Positions 52,501 to 61,992 of a stretch of 64,000 nt of DNA are shown here, piece after piece; position 1 is the stretch's first letter; each line of letters starts with the position of its first letter. A program made the position numbers and the translations under genes. The notes beneath the pieces were generated by a model. It was given only the letters and a program-made list of their open reading frames with translations. It had not been told where the DNA came from and made no database searches. This DNA comes from Paenibacillus sp. JZ16 (GTDB taxonomy: Bacteria > Bacillota > Bacilli > Paenibacillales > Paenibacillaceae): NCBI RefSeq assembly GCF_015326965.1, contig NZ_CP017659.1, forward strand, positions 5,391,001 through 5,455,000. Reading direction: 5' to 3'.

Positions 52501-53951
52501 AAGCAGCGATCCGCCTGGATAAGATCAAACCTGAGAAAGGGACGGTGATCGGTTTCGATTTTCAGGTGAACAACGATGAAGACGGCCAAGGTACAAGAGA
52601 CAGTGTGGCTATATGGTCGGATCCGACCGGCCAATCCTATCAGAACACGACCCGATTCGGCGTGCTGGAATTTACGAAGAGCTCCGCTCCCGGCGGAGGA
52701 AATGGAAACGGCGGAGAACAGAGTGGGGGCGGCAACAGTGGAAGCGGCGGAACTGCGGGCGGTGGCGGAAGCAGTCCGAGTCCAGCTCCAAGTACGTCTT
52801 CACTCGAAATCCGGAACCATGACGGGCGGATCACGGTTGGAGTCTCGAGCCGAGTGCTTCAGCAGGCAATGGAAAAGGCAGTGGCTGGAACTACCGGAAC
52901 GAAGCGGGCGCTTGTTAACGTTCCGGCGCAGAGAGGAGCCCAGTCCTATGACATTCTGCTGCCGGGTAAGTGGCTGCTGGAGAATCCGCAGGCCGTTCTC
53001 CTAGTCCAAACGGAGTTCGGTACGCTGGAAATGCCAAGCGTGTTGATTCAGGGGACCGGTGTAACGGATACGGAAACCGTAACGCTGCGTCTGGAGAAAT
53101 CGTCGGGCGGCAATCTGGATGCGGCCCTTCGCGAGAAGATCGGCGATCGTCCGGTGTTCCGGGCAGAGGTTCTTGCTGGCGAGAGGGCTTTGTCCTGGAA
53201 ACAGGGTAAGCATCGTCTCATCTGGTCGGTGCCTTATTCCCCCACCGAGGAAGAGCTTGCACGACCGAATCATATCATGGTTTGGCATATCGACTCTAAC
53301 GGGCGCGGGGTTCCGCTTTCCAGCAGCCGGTATAACTCCGCAGATGGGATCGTTCGTGCTGCGCTGCCGCATGGCGGCACGTTTGCAGTCGCCTCCGCAT
53401 ACAAGACGTTTCATGACCTGAAGCATGTGCCGTGGGCGATCGATGCAATCGAAACGATGGCATCTCGCGGGATCATTCAAGGTGAGACCGAAACAAGATT
53501 CAATCCGTTGAACCCGATTACTCGAGCCGAATTCCTCGTTCTGCTCGTACGCGCGTTGGAGCTGGAAGGCTCGGGCGAAGGCCGGGCAGCGTTCGGAGAT
53601 GTTTTGCCTTCGGCATATTATTACGAAGACGTGCAGATCGCCGCAGAGCTTGGGCTCGTTCAAGGTGTCGGAGGAAACCGTTTCTTGCCGGACACGCCAA
53701 TGAAACGCCAGGACATGATGGTAACGACGCAGCGTGCTCTGGAGGCAGCCGGCAAGAAGCTGGAAGGACAGGGGTCACTGGATTCTTTTGCTGATGGGGA
53801 TCAGGTCGCCGAGTATGCTAAATCGAGTGCAGCAGCGCTTGCAGGTTCGGACATCGTGAACGGAATGAACGGCAAAATCGAGCCGAAAGCATACTTTACG
53901 CGTGCTCAGGCGGCTGTGATCCTTGACCGGATTTGGAATTGGAATGATTAA
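49518..53951 (+). CDS. Cell-surface GH10 endo-1,4-beta-xylanase (CBM22-CBM22-GH10-CBM9-CBM9-SLH)
   Basis: A 1477-residue secreted xylanase. Order: signal peptide (about 1-32), two CBM22 modules (about 40-185 and 203-350, each starting FDGG/FEDGT...W), GH10 catalytic domain (about 358-697), two CBM9-like modules (about 703-865 and 870-1055), a Gly/Ser linker (about 1056-1095), an unassigned ~190-residue region, and three SLH repeats (about 1293-1476) that bind the secondary wall polymer. The GH10 acid/base Glu is in WDVVNEVIDEG (about 490) and the nucleophile Glu in QLTELDVSV (about 601). The start is a GTG at 49518 behind GAGGAGG. The architecture matches the anchored XynA1 known from Paenibacillus. 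It should degrade glucuronoxylan at the surface and feed the importer encoded just upstream. Confidence 0.96.
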   Translation: MSKRTIIRRISLMLIASLLLIPPSRSAAAVEPVQTSADQNLVIHHHFDGGTEGWFKRGTETVTSATYAYEGTGSLLTEGRTANWNGPGFDLSATNRLDKGATYEISAYVHLKEDTQGTQQLQLAMQQTGAEPEYVNFSSSVDVTADGWVEVKGHYKYDANASALQVYLQSPSSADAAYYMDEFKVRLIEPAPDPGIEIPGGKNTVVWDFEDGTTMDWGPRDSETVEAVPEAAHSGGYGLKVHERANSWNGPSQDVKDIMVSQKTYTISAYARLEQAPAAPVKISLSMENKAAGAAETSYTTVASASASGTEWVELKGTFGFTSDMETLKLYMETSDLSNFYIDDIKLALPGSIQTDIPALKDVYADYFEIGAAVEPKHLSGVHKELLDYHYNSLVAENVMKPESLSPREGTYNFTNADLIRDYARDHGMNLRFHTLLWHQQGAEWMLKDDQGQYLEATPENKALVLQRLEAYIHEVVGRYKGDARDWDVVNEVIDEGRPDGMRDSQWYRITGLDYIRTAFHAARDAAGPEAKLYINDYSTHNPKKRDYLLNLVKQLKAEGVPIDGVGHQTHINISGPSIQQISDSIRMFGEAGFDNQLTELDVSVYTNNTDTYQTVPQELLDKQGYRYKELFEELKRLDQMGADAGVEGGWISNVTLWGIADDHTWLHDRPAGTGRQDAPFPFDKQYQAKPAYWGMVDPSRLTIVRKTGMAVEGKAVVDGQPDFAWNLVPAFKTEQLGSLSAEFKTLWDRDHVYVKVDVSDGSISPGDQAEIFAVVNGAVQKAEIQRGAANTVETAAGYAGEALLQLNGAGALGGEIYFDVRVTDSGSDDGSEHGKNGAVVSWSDPRHAQDSDQEGLGILTLSAAPKSAQAGYGTPTVDGELDGIWKDAGELATDVWVEGNSGATATFRTLWDEDHLYVYAIISDSLLSDASPNVWEQDSVEIFVDQNNGKTDVYQEDDGQYRMNFNNARSFGGHAGEDNFASAAKVIEGGYVVEAAIRLDKIKPEKGTVIGFDFQVNNDEDGQGTRDSVAIWSDPTGQSYQNTTRFGVLEFTKSSAPGGGNGNGGEQSGGGNSGSGGTAGGGGSSPSPAPSTSSLEIRNHDGRITVGVSSRVLQQAMEKAVAGTTGTKRALVNVPAQRGAQSYDILLPGKWLLENPQAVLLVQTEFGTLEMPSVLIQGTGVTDTETVTLRLEKSSGGNLDAALREKIGDRPVFRAEVLAGERALSWKQGKHRLIWSVPYSPTEEELARPNHIMVWHIDSNGRGVPLSSSRYNSADGIVRAALPHGGTFAVASAYKTFHDLKHVPWAIDAIETMASRGIIQGETETRFNPLNPITRAEFLVLLVRALELEGSGEGRAAFGDVLPSAYYYEDVQIAAELGLVQGVGGNRFLPDTPMKRQDMMVTTQRALEAAGKKLEGQGSLDSFADGDQVAEYAKSSAAALAGSDIVNGMNGKIEPKAYFTRAQAAVILDRIWNWND

Positions 53952-53983
53952 GGCTGTGAATCGTTAATACGATGATCAGACTT

Positions 53984-54023
53984 GAACGATGAAAGGCAGA
54001 ATGGAACGATGAAAGCCAGAATG
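53984..54023. repeat. Tandem 20-bp duplication
   Basis: GAACGATGAAAGGCAGAATG at 53984-54003 is repeated at 54004-54023 with one change (G to C). Probably a recent slippage product in non-coding DNA. Confidence 0.7.
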
Positions 54024-54042
54024 AAAATTATGAATGAGTTGG

Positions 54043-54075
54043 AGGCCAGCCTGTATAACGGGCTGGCCTTTTTTG
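54043..54075 (+). terminator. Intrinsic terminator of the xylanase gene
   Basis: AGGCCAGCC / GGCTGGCCT stem with a short loop, then TTTTTT. Confidence 0.93.
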
Positions 54076-54245
54076 TGTAAATGCCGATTAGGCCAGGCGG
54101 ACCGTACGCTATAAATCATGCAAGACAGGCCAATGCTTTTCTAGCAAATGACGTCTATCTTCTTGCTTTCTTGGAAAACCTATTCATAGATTCAAAATTC
54201 CAAGTTACCGCTATCTAATAATCTATGAATATAGGTTGGGGGTTG

Positions 54246-55253
54246 ATGTTCTTGTTTAGTTCATCCGTTCATGCTGAAGAAGCGAACCACCCGGAGTGGG
54301 CACCCGAGCTTCTGGGGAGGGTTACCAAACGGATCGGGAGTGTCATTGTCGGACATGAGGAGCAAATCTCGTTAACGATGATTGCCTTGCTGGCCGGAGG
54401 ACATGTGCTGCTGGAGGATGTGCCGGGAGTCGGGAAGACCATGCTAGTGAAGTCGGTGGCCTCGTTAATTGGCTGCGATTTCAGCCGAATTCAGTTTACG
54501 TATGATTTGATGCCAGGGGATATTACAGGGGCGTCGGTCTATTATCCGCATACGGGAGAATTCGTATTCAGGCCAGGACCCGTGATGTCCAATATTGTGT
54601 TGGCCGATGAGATCAACCGGGCATCGCCGCGGGCGCAATCCGCGCTGCTGGAGGCGATGGAAGAGGGGCGCGTCACCGTGGACGGCCATACGTATCCGCT
54701 GCCTGCCCCGTTCTTCCTCCTGGCAACGCAAAATCCGTACGAATATGAAGGCACAAGCCGCCTGCCGGAAGCGCAGCTGGACCGCTTTTTGATGAGATTA
54801 TCGCTGGGATATCCCAATATGGAGGGTGAATTGGAGCTGCTGGAGCGGGGGATGGGCAGTTCCAGACTGGACGATCTGAAGCCCCTCATGATGGGATCCG
54901 AACTCATACGAATGCAGCAGATGGTTTCCCGCGTATTTGTGGATGACACCATAAAACGTTATATGGTCAGTGTGGCCGATGCATCCCGAAAACAGCAGGG
55001 AGTGTCCTTAGGGATTAGTCCGAGAGGGACATTGGCGTGGCTCCGCGCTTCACAGGCGGCTGCCTTTTTGACAGGACGAATGTATGTCATCCCTGATGAC
55101 TGCCTGCGCGTTGCCGTTCCTGTGCTCACCCACCGGCTTCATCTGTCTCATGAGGCACGCGCTGCCGGCATAACGCCTTATGAAATGGTGGAGTCCATCA
55201 TTACGAGGTTTGATCTGCCGCGCCAGCGAAGCCGGAAGGGGAATCCGTCATGA
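54246..55253 (+). CDS. MoxR-family AAA ATPase (YeaC-like)
   Basis: A ~335-residue cytoplasmic AAA+ ATPase. Walker A in LLEDVPGVGKTMLVKSVA, Walker B in NIVLADEINRASPRAQSALLEAMEE, sensor region FFLLATQNPYEYEGTSRLPEAQLDRF. MoxR proteins act as chaperones with the DUF58 protein encoded next. The gene order MoxR - DUF58 - transglutaminase - guaA matches yeaC-yeaD-yebA-guaA of B. subtilis. The ATG at 54246 is preceded by AGGTTGGGGG; an ATG at 54225 has no ribosome binding site. The stop overlaps the DUF58 ATG (ATGA). Confidence 0.94.
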   Translation: MFLFSSSVHAEEANHPEWAPELLGRVTKRIGSVIVGHEEQISLTMIALLAGGHVLLEDVPGVGKTMLVKSVASLIGCDFSRIQFTYDLMPGDITGASVYYPHTGEFVFRPGPVMSNIVLADEINRASPRAQSALLEAMEEGRVTVDGHTYPLPAPFFLLATQNPYEYEGTSRLPEAQLDRFLMRLSLGYPNMEGELELLERGMGSSRLDDLKPLMMGSELIRMQQMVSRVFVDDTIKRYMVSVADASRKQQGVSLGISPRGTLAWLRASQAAAFLTGRMYVIPDDCLRVAVPVLTHRLHLSHEARAAGITPYEMVESIITRFDLPRQRSRKGNPS

Positions 55254-56548
55254 AACGCCGTCTGCTGGAATGGTCGAGAGGAGTGGCCATCTGGTCCGTT
55301 TCTTTGGGTCTTTATGTTTGGTTAGGCGGGGAATCGCTGCGGCTTGTATGGTGGGCAAGCACGATTTTATTGCTTGGCGGAGCTTTGACGAGTTTGCTGG
55401 GTCCAACACGAATCACCATTGCGCATACAAGCTCCCCTTCATGCATACAAGCGGGAGATTCTGCTCAGATGACGGTTCAAGTAACCTATCGTTCTCTTCT
55501 GCCCGTGCCGTGGCTTATCATAACCGACCGGTTCGGCATCAGGGAATACCGTAAGCTGCTGTTCCCCGGCATGAAGCGAAGGCTCGAGTATACCTACAGA
55601 CTGAACCAGGTTCCCCGCGGAGTCTGGTCTTCGATCTATAGCGAGGTGGAATGGGGCGATATGTTCGGCTGGTTCAGAACAAGCCGGAGGGTGAAAAGCG
55701 ATACTGGCGGCATAATTGTGCTGCCAAGACCCGCCGAGTGGCCGGAGGCCCAAGTGCCCATGCATGCAAGCGTCATGGACTTCGAAGATGAACGGGTACG
55801 CTTCCATGTTTGGAATGAAATGAGAGGATCGGGCGTGCGCGACTATGTTCCCGGTGATCCCATGAACCGGATTCATTGGAAGAATTCCGCGAAGCTGGGA
55901 CGCCTGCAATCCTTCATGCCGCATGAGGGATATGGATCAAGGCAGGGGGTTGTGCTGGATACATCGCTCCAAGGGTATGCAGGTCTTGGCGCCTTGAAAC
56001 CGGAGGATGCATTTGAAGACGCGGTATCTGCGGCAGCAGGATTTGTATCCCGGCTCATCCGCTACAAAGTTCCCTATCAACTATATATCGATGGGGCTGG
56101 GATAGAGGATCGGCGAAACGAATACAAGGACGTGTTCAAGGGCCAGCAGGACACGTTAGTTCCGTTTGCCTCCGTTCAGCTAACCGGGAACGATCCTGTA
56201 CGGGACCGAAGCTTCGTGAAGTCTCTTTCTCCCTCGCAAAAGAATAAGGATTGGGCGATTATTACGGGCGTTTTTCATGAGGGAGCGGCTGTCGCAGCAA
56301 TCCACCTGCTGAATGAGGGCAGCAGAAAGGTTACCATCTTCTGTACGCAAAGTGTAAAACGTCTGAAATCGGCTGGTAACTCAGGCTTAGAGGTGAGTCC
56401 ATTAGAGAATCAGGCGTTGCCTGAGTGGGCACGGGAGTTTTTCAACAAAGGCGGAAAGCTGGTTTACTTGCATGAAAAGTGGACAGAGAGGAAGCCAATG
56501 AAGATAGGAGGTGCCGACCATGAGCGGACCGGGAAGCTCGCCCGTTAG
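55250..56548 (+). CDS. DUF58 membrane protein (YeaD-like)
   Basis: A 432-residue protein with two N-terminal membrane segments (GVAIWSVSLGLYVWLG, LVWWASTILLLGGALTSLLG). A beta-rich stretch follows, then the DUF58 domain at about 195-300 (FHVWNEMRGSGVRDYVPGDPMNRIHWKNSAKLGRL), which resembles von Willebrand A folds. It partners with MoxR ATPases; the exact job is unknown. It overlaps both neighbours (4 bp with moxR, 29 bp with the transglutaminase gene), so the three form one operon. Confidence 0.92.
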   Translation: MKRRLLEWSRGVAIWSVSLGLYVWLGGESLRLVWWASTILLLGGALTSLLGPTRITIAHTSSPSCIQAGDSAQMTVQVTYRSLLPVPWLIITDRFGIREYRKLLFPGMKRRLEYTYRLNQVPRGVWSSIYSEVEWGDMFGWFRTSRRVKSDTGGIIVLPRPAEWPEAQVPMHASVMDFEDERVRFHVWNEMRGSGVRDYVPGDPMNRIHWKNSAKLGRLQSFMPHEGYGSRQGVVLDTSLQGYAGLGALKPEDAFEDAVSAAAGFVSRLIRYKVPYQLYIDGAGIEDRRNEYKDVFKGQQDTLVPFASVQLTGNDPVRDRSFVKSLSPSQKNKDWAIITGVFHEGAAVAAIHLLNEGSRKVTIFCTQSVKRLKSAGNSGLEVSPLENQALPEWAREFFNKGGKLVYLHEKWTERKPMKIGGADHERTGKLAR

Positions 56549-58843
56549 GGATGGAGGCCATCGTAAGGCCGGAATATCCGGAGCCTGGAATGTACCCTCT
56601 ATTTTCGTCTCCCGATTGATGCACGGAACGATTCTTCATCGTATATTGATTACGCTGCCGGTTATGGGACTGCTGTCAGAGTGGCTATTGCCGCTTCGGG
56701 ATGCAGGTGACATGGGCAGCCATCTTATGCTGCAAACCTTATTCATCTGGGCTTTATTCTTGCTGCTCCAAGGATTGTTCACGCTGCGGGGCTGGGTATG
56801 GCTGCCGCTGAACGCCGTTCTGGTGGTCTGGCTATGTGCCCGGTTGTTTGAATATAGCCATCCGTTGGCATGGCTGTCCGATTATGCTTCGGAGACACTA
56901 CCGGGTGACGTTTCGGCATTCGGAAATGCGTGGGAGTTTACTGCCTTAAGCCAGGAGACGAGAACGATCATTCTGCTTGTCGGCTGGGCTATCATGGTAT
57001 CCGCGGTCCATATGCTGGCTTTGTATCGCCGAACCGTGTGGTTGTTTGGCGGTTCGACGCTGGTTTATTTGGCGGTGCTGGAATCTGCCATGGAAGAAAG
57101 CATCTATGGCGATATGCTGCGTGCGGTGCTGTACATTTTGCTGGCCCAGGGCATGATGCTGATCCTAAAGCTGAAGCAGGAAACCGTGGAGGGAACCTCT
57201 TTTGAATTGGACATCCCTGAGCCTGTTCGATCCGGCCGCTTGTCCGGGCTGCCTGTGCTTCGCTGGAGTCTGGTGGTGCTGCTTGCTTCCGGTCTGATCG
57301 CCGGTATTACCCGAGTGGGGGGGTTATTAGCGAGCCGTCGGCAGGCGTGGGATTAACGGTGTCCGAAATGGCGGCACGTCTGACGGGATGGGGAGACCTT
57401 GTCTGGGGAAACAGGGAACCGTCGATTCCTGCCTCCCAGGTTGCCGGATACGCTTCCCAGGGAAAAGATTTGGGAGGTCCGTTAACGCTGAGTGATGCGT
57501 TGTATTTTACCGCGCAGTCGCCTGAACCGACTTATTGGCGAGGAGACACATATAATCGGTATGATGGACGGAAGTGGGAGGCGGATCCTTCCATCCGCAA
57601 GCCCGTGAAGCTGTCCGAGGACCTGAGTGGCATCCTGCCCTATTGGGAGCGTCCTTCCGGAGACAAGCTTGTCCAGACACTGACTTTTGAACAAGATACT
57701 CCGATCCAGTCCGTGCTGTCAGGAGGCATTATTACCAGCGTAAAGGAGATCCATTTCTCCAAAGAGAGAGGTACACCGAGGCTCGCCGTTGACAGGCTGT
57801 CCGAAACGGTATCCTTGCAGGGCGAAAGGGCGGTATCCGGTTATACCATAGAAACTTTATATAGTCAGCCTGAGGAGCAATCGCTCCGCAGTGCAACCAA
57901 CAACGATCCTGAATATATGAAGGAAATGTACCTCCAGCTTCCCGAGCAGCTGCCCCTCAGGGTGAGGGATTTAGCAAGGGAGATCACATTGGACGCTGTG
58001 AACAGGTATGAAAAGGCGAAAGCTATCGAATCCTATTTGGAGCAGAACTATACCTATTCCCTGCAAACGTCCGTGCCTCCGGAAGGCAAGGATTTTACCG
58101 ATTATTTTTTGTTTGATACGAAGGAAGGATACTGCGTTCATTTTGCTACGACGATGACCGTGCTGCTTCGATCCGAAGGCATCCCGGCACGCTACGTGAC
58201 TGGATTTGCACCGGGTGAGCGGGTGGCAGGTACGGTTGACCGTTATGAGGTAGCCCAAAAGAATGCGCATGCATGGGTTGAGGTTTTTTTTCCGGGACAA
58301 GGCTGGGTGCTGTTCGATCCGACCCCGGGCTTTAGCATCGAGCAGATGTCCACGCCTCCACTGGTTGGTGATTCCGGTTCTGCCGGGCTTAAGTACTGGA
58401 ACAGCCTGTGGAACTCCATGATTTACGGAGCCGTTAAAGTACTTTTTCTGATAACCGCCATCGGTCCTGTGATGTTTGGGGGCGTGCTACTATTAGTTCT
58501 TCCCATCCTGGTGGCGGTTGTTTATCAAATTCCGACCGTGCGCCAAAGTTTGGCCTTTCTGAGGATGGCCAGAACGATAGCGGTAAGCGGGCGGGAGGGA
58601 CTCGTATCGATTTCGGTATGGGTTTGGGACAAGCTCCAGCGAAGGTTTGGAGATTTGGAAAAAGGGCAGACCATGCGTCAATACGTCAATGCCTTGTCGA
58701 TTGCCGATGCCGAATTCAGGGCGGAGCTGGAGCAGTTTGCGCAGCGCTGGGAGCGGGCGGCATTCGATGACGAACCGTGGTCCCGTACCGAAAAAGCACT
58801 CTTTTTACGCCAATGTATTCGAATTGTCAAAAAACTGGCATGA
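56520..58843 (+). pseudogene. Transglutaminase-like membrane protein (YebA/TgpA type), frameshifted
   Basis: A single protein of ~774 residues split by one frameshift. The first part (56520-57356) has the N-terminal membrane domain with about five to six segments. It runs out of frame at a G7 run (57317-57323); the next frame continues directly as GVISEPSAGVGLTVSEMAARL. Adding one G joins the two. The second part has the transglutaminase core with Cys in GYCVHFATTMTVLLRSEGIPARYVTG, His in NAHAWVEVFF and Asp in VLFDPTPGF. A final membrane segment and a DUF4129-like tail follow. The start at 56520 is behind AGGAGGTG. A sequencing error is likely, since the rest is intact. Confidence 0.88.
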
Positions 58844-58862
58844 AAACAAAAGCCCCTCTTTC

Positions 58863-58892
58863 TTGACGGTATGAATTAGGGTTGCGTATAAT
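58863..58892 (+). promoter_or_regulatory. SigA-type promoter of guaA
   Basis: TTGACG (5 of 6), an 18-bp spacer and TATAAT (6 of 6). The leader to the ATG at 58922 is only about 22-25 nt, so there is no room for a riboswitch. Confidence 0.75.
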
Positions 58893-58921
58893 TAATTTCA
58901 TTAATCAAGGGAGGCCCGGTA

Positions 58922-60460
58922 ATGAATAAGCCTAATGAAATCATCGTCGTTTTAGACTTCGGTGGACAGTACAACCAACTTATAGCACGACGCATTCGCG
59001 ATCTCGGCGTTTATAGTGAGCTTCTGCCATACAACACGTCCGCTCAGAAAATTAAAGAACTTTCCCCGCGCGGCATTGTTTTCTCAGGAGGTCCTTCCAG
59101 CGTGTATTCCGAGAATGCACCGCATGTGGACCCCGCCATTTATGATCTGGGACTGCCGATCTTCGGCATTTGCTACGGCATGCAGCTGATGGCTCAACAG
59201 CTGGACGGAAAAGTAGAACGTGCTTCGAAACGTGAATACGGCAAAGCCGAATTGGAGTTTGCACCGAACTCAACGCTTGTAAAAGGGATTGAGCAAAAAC
59301 AAACGGTATGGATGAGTCATGGTGATCACGTGGTATCGCTGCCTTCCGGCTTTAAGCTGGATGCAGGAACGGAATCCGCTCCGATCGCCGCGATGAGTAA
59401 CGAGGATAAGAAGCTGTACGCCGTGCAGTTCCATCCGGAAGTTCGTCACTCCGTCCATGGTAATGAAATGATCAAGAATTTCTTGTACGAAGTGTGCGGA
59501 TGCGAAGGCAACTGGAGCATGGAGACTTTTATCGAGGACCAGGTCCGTGAAATCCGTGAAGTCGTTGGCGAGCAAAAAGTGCTGTGCGCACTGAGCGGCG
59601 GCGTGGATTCCTCCGTTGTGGCCATGCTGATTCACAAGGCAATCGGCGATCAGCTGACATGCATGTTCATCGATCATGGACTGCTGCGCAAGGGCGAAGC
59701 TGAGAGCGTTATGGAAACCTTCGTCGGCAAGTTTGATATGAAGGTCGTTAAGATTGACGCTCAGGAACGCTTCATGTCCAAGTTGAAAGGCGTAGACGAT
59801 CCGGAGAAAAAACGGAAAATCATCGGCAACGAGTTCATCTACGTATTCGATGAGGAGTCCAGCAAGTTTGATGATTTTGCATTCTTGGCTCAAGGCACGC
59901 TGTATACCGATATCGTTGAGAGCGGTACGGACACGGCGCATACGATCAAATCCCACCACAATGTCGGCGGGCTGCCAGAAGACATGAAATTCACGCTGAT
60001 TGAGCCGTTGAAAGCTCTCTTTAAGGATGAGGTTCGTAAAGTCGGCGAGGAGTTGGGCTTACCGGATGAGATCGTTCACCGTCAGCCTTTCCCTGGCCCA
60101 GGTCTTGCGATCCGCGTACTGGGTGAAGTAACGGAGGACAAGCTGCAAATCGTTCGTGATTCCGACTACATCCTGCGTGAAGAGATCGCGAAGGCGGGAT
60201 TGGATCGCGAGATCTGGCAGTATTTCACGGCGCTTCCGAACATGAAGAGTGTCGGCGTCATGGGTGATGCACGTACGTATTCCTACACCGTAGGTATCCG
60301 TGCCGTAACCTCCATCGACGGCATGACAGCGGACTGGGCGCGTATCCCATGGGATGTGCTGGAGAAAATCTCCGTTCGTATCGTGAACGAAGTCGAGAAC
60401 GTCAACCGCATCGTGTATGACGTGACTTCCAAACCGCCAGCAACGATCGAGTGGGAATAG
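58922..60460 (+). CDS. guaA: GMP synthase (glutamine-hydrolysing)
   Basis: Converts XMP to GMP with glutamine and ATP; 512 residues, normal length. The N-terminal glutamine amidotransferase has the nucleophile Cys in [13 protein letters not shown] and the His/Glu in [10 protein letters not shown]. The ATP-pyrophosphatase P-loop is [18 protein letters not shown]. The C-terminal dimerisation domain has [17 protein letters not shown] and ends KPPATIEWE. The ATG follows AAGGGAGGCC. Monocistronic, with its own promoter and terminator. Confidence 0.99.
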   Translation: MNKPNEIIVVLDFGGQYNQLIARRIRDLGVYSELLPYNTSAQKIKELSPRGIVFSGGPSSVYSENAPHVDPAIYDLGLPIFGICYGMQLMAQQLDGKVERASKREYGKAELEFAPNSTLVKGIEQKQTVWMSHGDHVVSLPSGFKLDAGTESAPIAAMSNEDKKLYAVQFHPEVRHSVHGNEMIKNFLYEVCGCEGNWSMETFIEDQVREIREVVGEQKVLCALSGGVDSSVVAMLIHKAIGDQLTCMFIDHGLLRKGEAESVMETFVGKFDMKVVKIDAQERFMSKLKGVDDPEKKRKIIGNEFIYVFDEESSKFDDFAFLAQGTLYTDIVESGTDTAHTIKSHHNVGGLPEDMKFTLIEPLKALFKDEVRKVGEELGLPDEIVHRQPFPGPGLAIRVLGEVTEDKLQIVRDSDYILREEIAKAGLDREIWQYFTALPNMKSVGVMGDARTYSYTVGIRAVTSIDGMTADWARIPWDVLEKISVRIVNEVENVNRIVYDVTSKPPATIEWE

Positions 60461-60487
60461 TTTTTATACAGCTGTACTAAACCCAAA

Positions 60488-60528
60488 AACCTTCAAATCC
60501 ACACCTGTGGAATTGAAGGTTTTTTTTG
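60488..60528 (+). terminator. Intrinsic terminator of guaA
   Basis: AACCTTCAA-TCCACA / TGTGGA-TTGAAGGTT stem followed by TTTTTTTT. Confidence 0.95.
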
Positions 60529-60694
60529 TGTGCTTATACGACCAAAACCGTTCTCCTCTGGACGGGTAAATGCCATTGGTTTTATTGCATGCATCTTTTG
60601 TGAATTAAGATAAATAATACGTTAGGGTGCAAAAGTCAGGTGCGAGCGTTAAGGGAGGTTGAACCAAGACCTAAACCTGTGAGGAGGAAAAAGA

Positions 60695-61633
60695 ATGAAG
60701 GCTATCGTCATTGATCGTTATGGGGGCAAGGAAGAACTACAGGAAAGAGAAGTGCCTACCCCCTCACCGCAAGCGCATCAGGTCTTAGTTAAGGTGGCCG
60801 CCACCTCGATAAATCCAATAGACTGGAAGCTCCGTGAGGGCTATTTAAAACAAATGATGGATTGGGAGTTTCCGATTATTTTGGGTTGGGATGTGGCCGG
60901 GACGATTTCGGAAATTGGGGACGAGGTAACGGATTGGAAGGTGGGAGACGAAGTGTTTGCCCGTCCGGAAACGACCCGTTTTGGCACATATGCCGAATAT
61001 ACTTTGGTGGATGATCACCTGCTGGCGCGTAAGCCTGCTGCTATCTCATGGGAGGAAGCCGCATCCGTTCCGCTCGCAGGACTGACGGCTTGGCAGGCGC
61101 TGTTTACATATGGTGAACTGACTCATGGAGAGAAGGTATTGATTCACGCAGGCGCAGGTGGCGTTGGCATGTTCGCAATCCAGTTTGCCAAACAAGCGGG
61201 CGCCTATGTGATTACGACAGCCAGTGAGCGTAATCATGAGCTGTTGGCTTCACTCGGAGCTGATCAGATGATTGACTATCGCACGACCCCTTTTGAAGAT
61301 GTTTTATCGGATGTGGATGTCGTGTTCGATACGATGGGCGGTGACGTTCAGAAGAACAGCTTTAAAGTGCTGAAGAAACATACCGGGCGAATCATATCCA
61401 TTGTCAGCGATTTTGATGAAGAGCTGGTAAGACAATACGACGTAACCGCCAAAAATATATGGCTGGATCCCAATGGTCAGCAGCTTCAGGAAATAGCAGC
61501 CCTGTTGGAGCAAAAAAAAGTAAGATCCGTAGTCGGAGCTATGTTTCCTTTTTCGCAAAAAGGGCTCTACGATGCTCACGCATTAAGTGAGACCCACCAT
61601 GCTGTCGGTAAAATAGCCATAAGTTTCTCCTAA
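60695..61633 (+). CDS. NADPH-dependent quinone-type oxidoreductase (zinc-less MDR)
   Basis: A 312-residue medium-chain dehydrogenase/reductase of the quinone oxidoreductase branch. N-terminal GroES-like part (INPIDWKLREGYLKQMM, FPIILGWDVAGTISEIG) and a Rossmann domain with LIHAGAGGVGMFAIQFAKQAGA. It lacks the zinc-ligand Cys cluster of alcohol dehydrogenases. It probably reduces quinones or enones for detoxification. The ATG follows GTGAGGAGGAAAAAG. Isolated gene; specific substrate unknown. Confidence 0.9.
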   Translation: MKAIVIDRYGGKEELQEREVPTPSPQAHQVLVKVAATSINPIDWKLREGYLKQMMDWEFPIILGWDVAGTISEIGDEVTDWKVGDEVFARPETTRFGTYAEYTLVDDHLLARKPAAISWEEAASVPLAGLTAWQALFTYGELTHGEKVLIHAGAGGVGMFAIQFAKQAGAYVITTASERNHELLASLGADQMIDYRTTPFEDVLSDVDVVFDTMGGDVQKNSFKVLKKHTGRIISIVSDFDEELVRQYDVTAKNIWLDPNGQQLQEIAALLEQKKVRSVVGAMFPFSQKGLYDAHALSETHHAVGKIAISFS

Positions 61634-61826
61634 GGAGCACAGTGATCCCTGTTTATTCTGCGTGTGGAAACCATCCGGTTTGGATCGCGTCTGCTGCCAT
61701 CGAGTGAAATGAGAGGGCTAGGTGGGGAGCGTAAGGACAGCTAAGATTTAAAAATTGAAAACGAATGTACCTCGCGAGCGGATTTGAGGGGTCATGTGCA
61801 CATTGTCCCTGTTCCGGGGGTGTATT

Positions 61827-61856
61827 TTGTCGTATGTAGTTCGGTTGTCCTAGAAT
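61827..61856 (+). promoter_or_regulatory. Upstream promoter candidate for pbuG
   Basis: TTGTCG (4 of 6), 18-bp spacer, TAGAAT. It shares the string GTCCTAGAAT with the stronger promoter 99 bp downstream. Confidence 0.4.
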
Positions 61857-61925
61857 GAATAGGTTGTGGAATATCAAATCCCGAACGTTTCTTTAAATTG
61901 ACAAGCACAATATTCGTTTTTGTTA

Positions 61926-61955
61926 TTGACAAGGTTGGGCTTCTCGTCCTAGAAT
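61926..61955 (+). promoter_or_regulatory. Main promoter of the riboswitch-pbuG transcript
   Basis: TTGACA (6 of 6), 18-bp spacer, TAGAAT (5 of 6). Transcription would begin near 61962, about 30 nt before the aptamer. Confidence 0.75.
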
Positions 61956-61992
61956 ATGTGTAGAAACTGACATGACAACTACAAATAACGAG

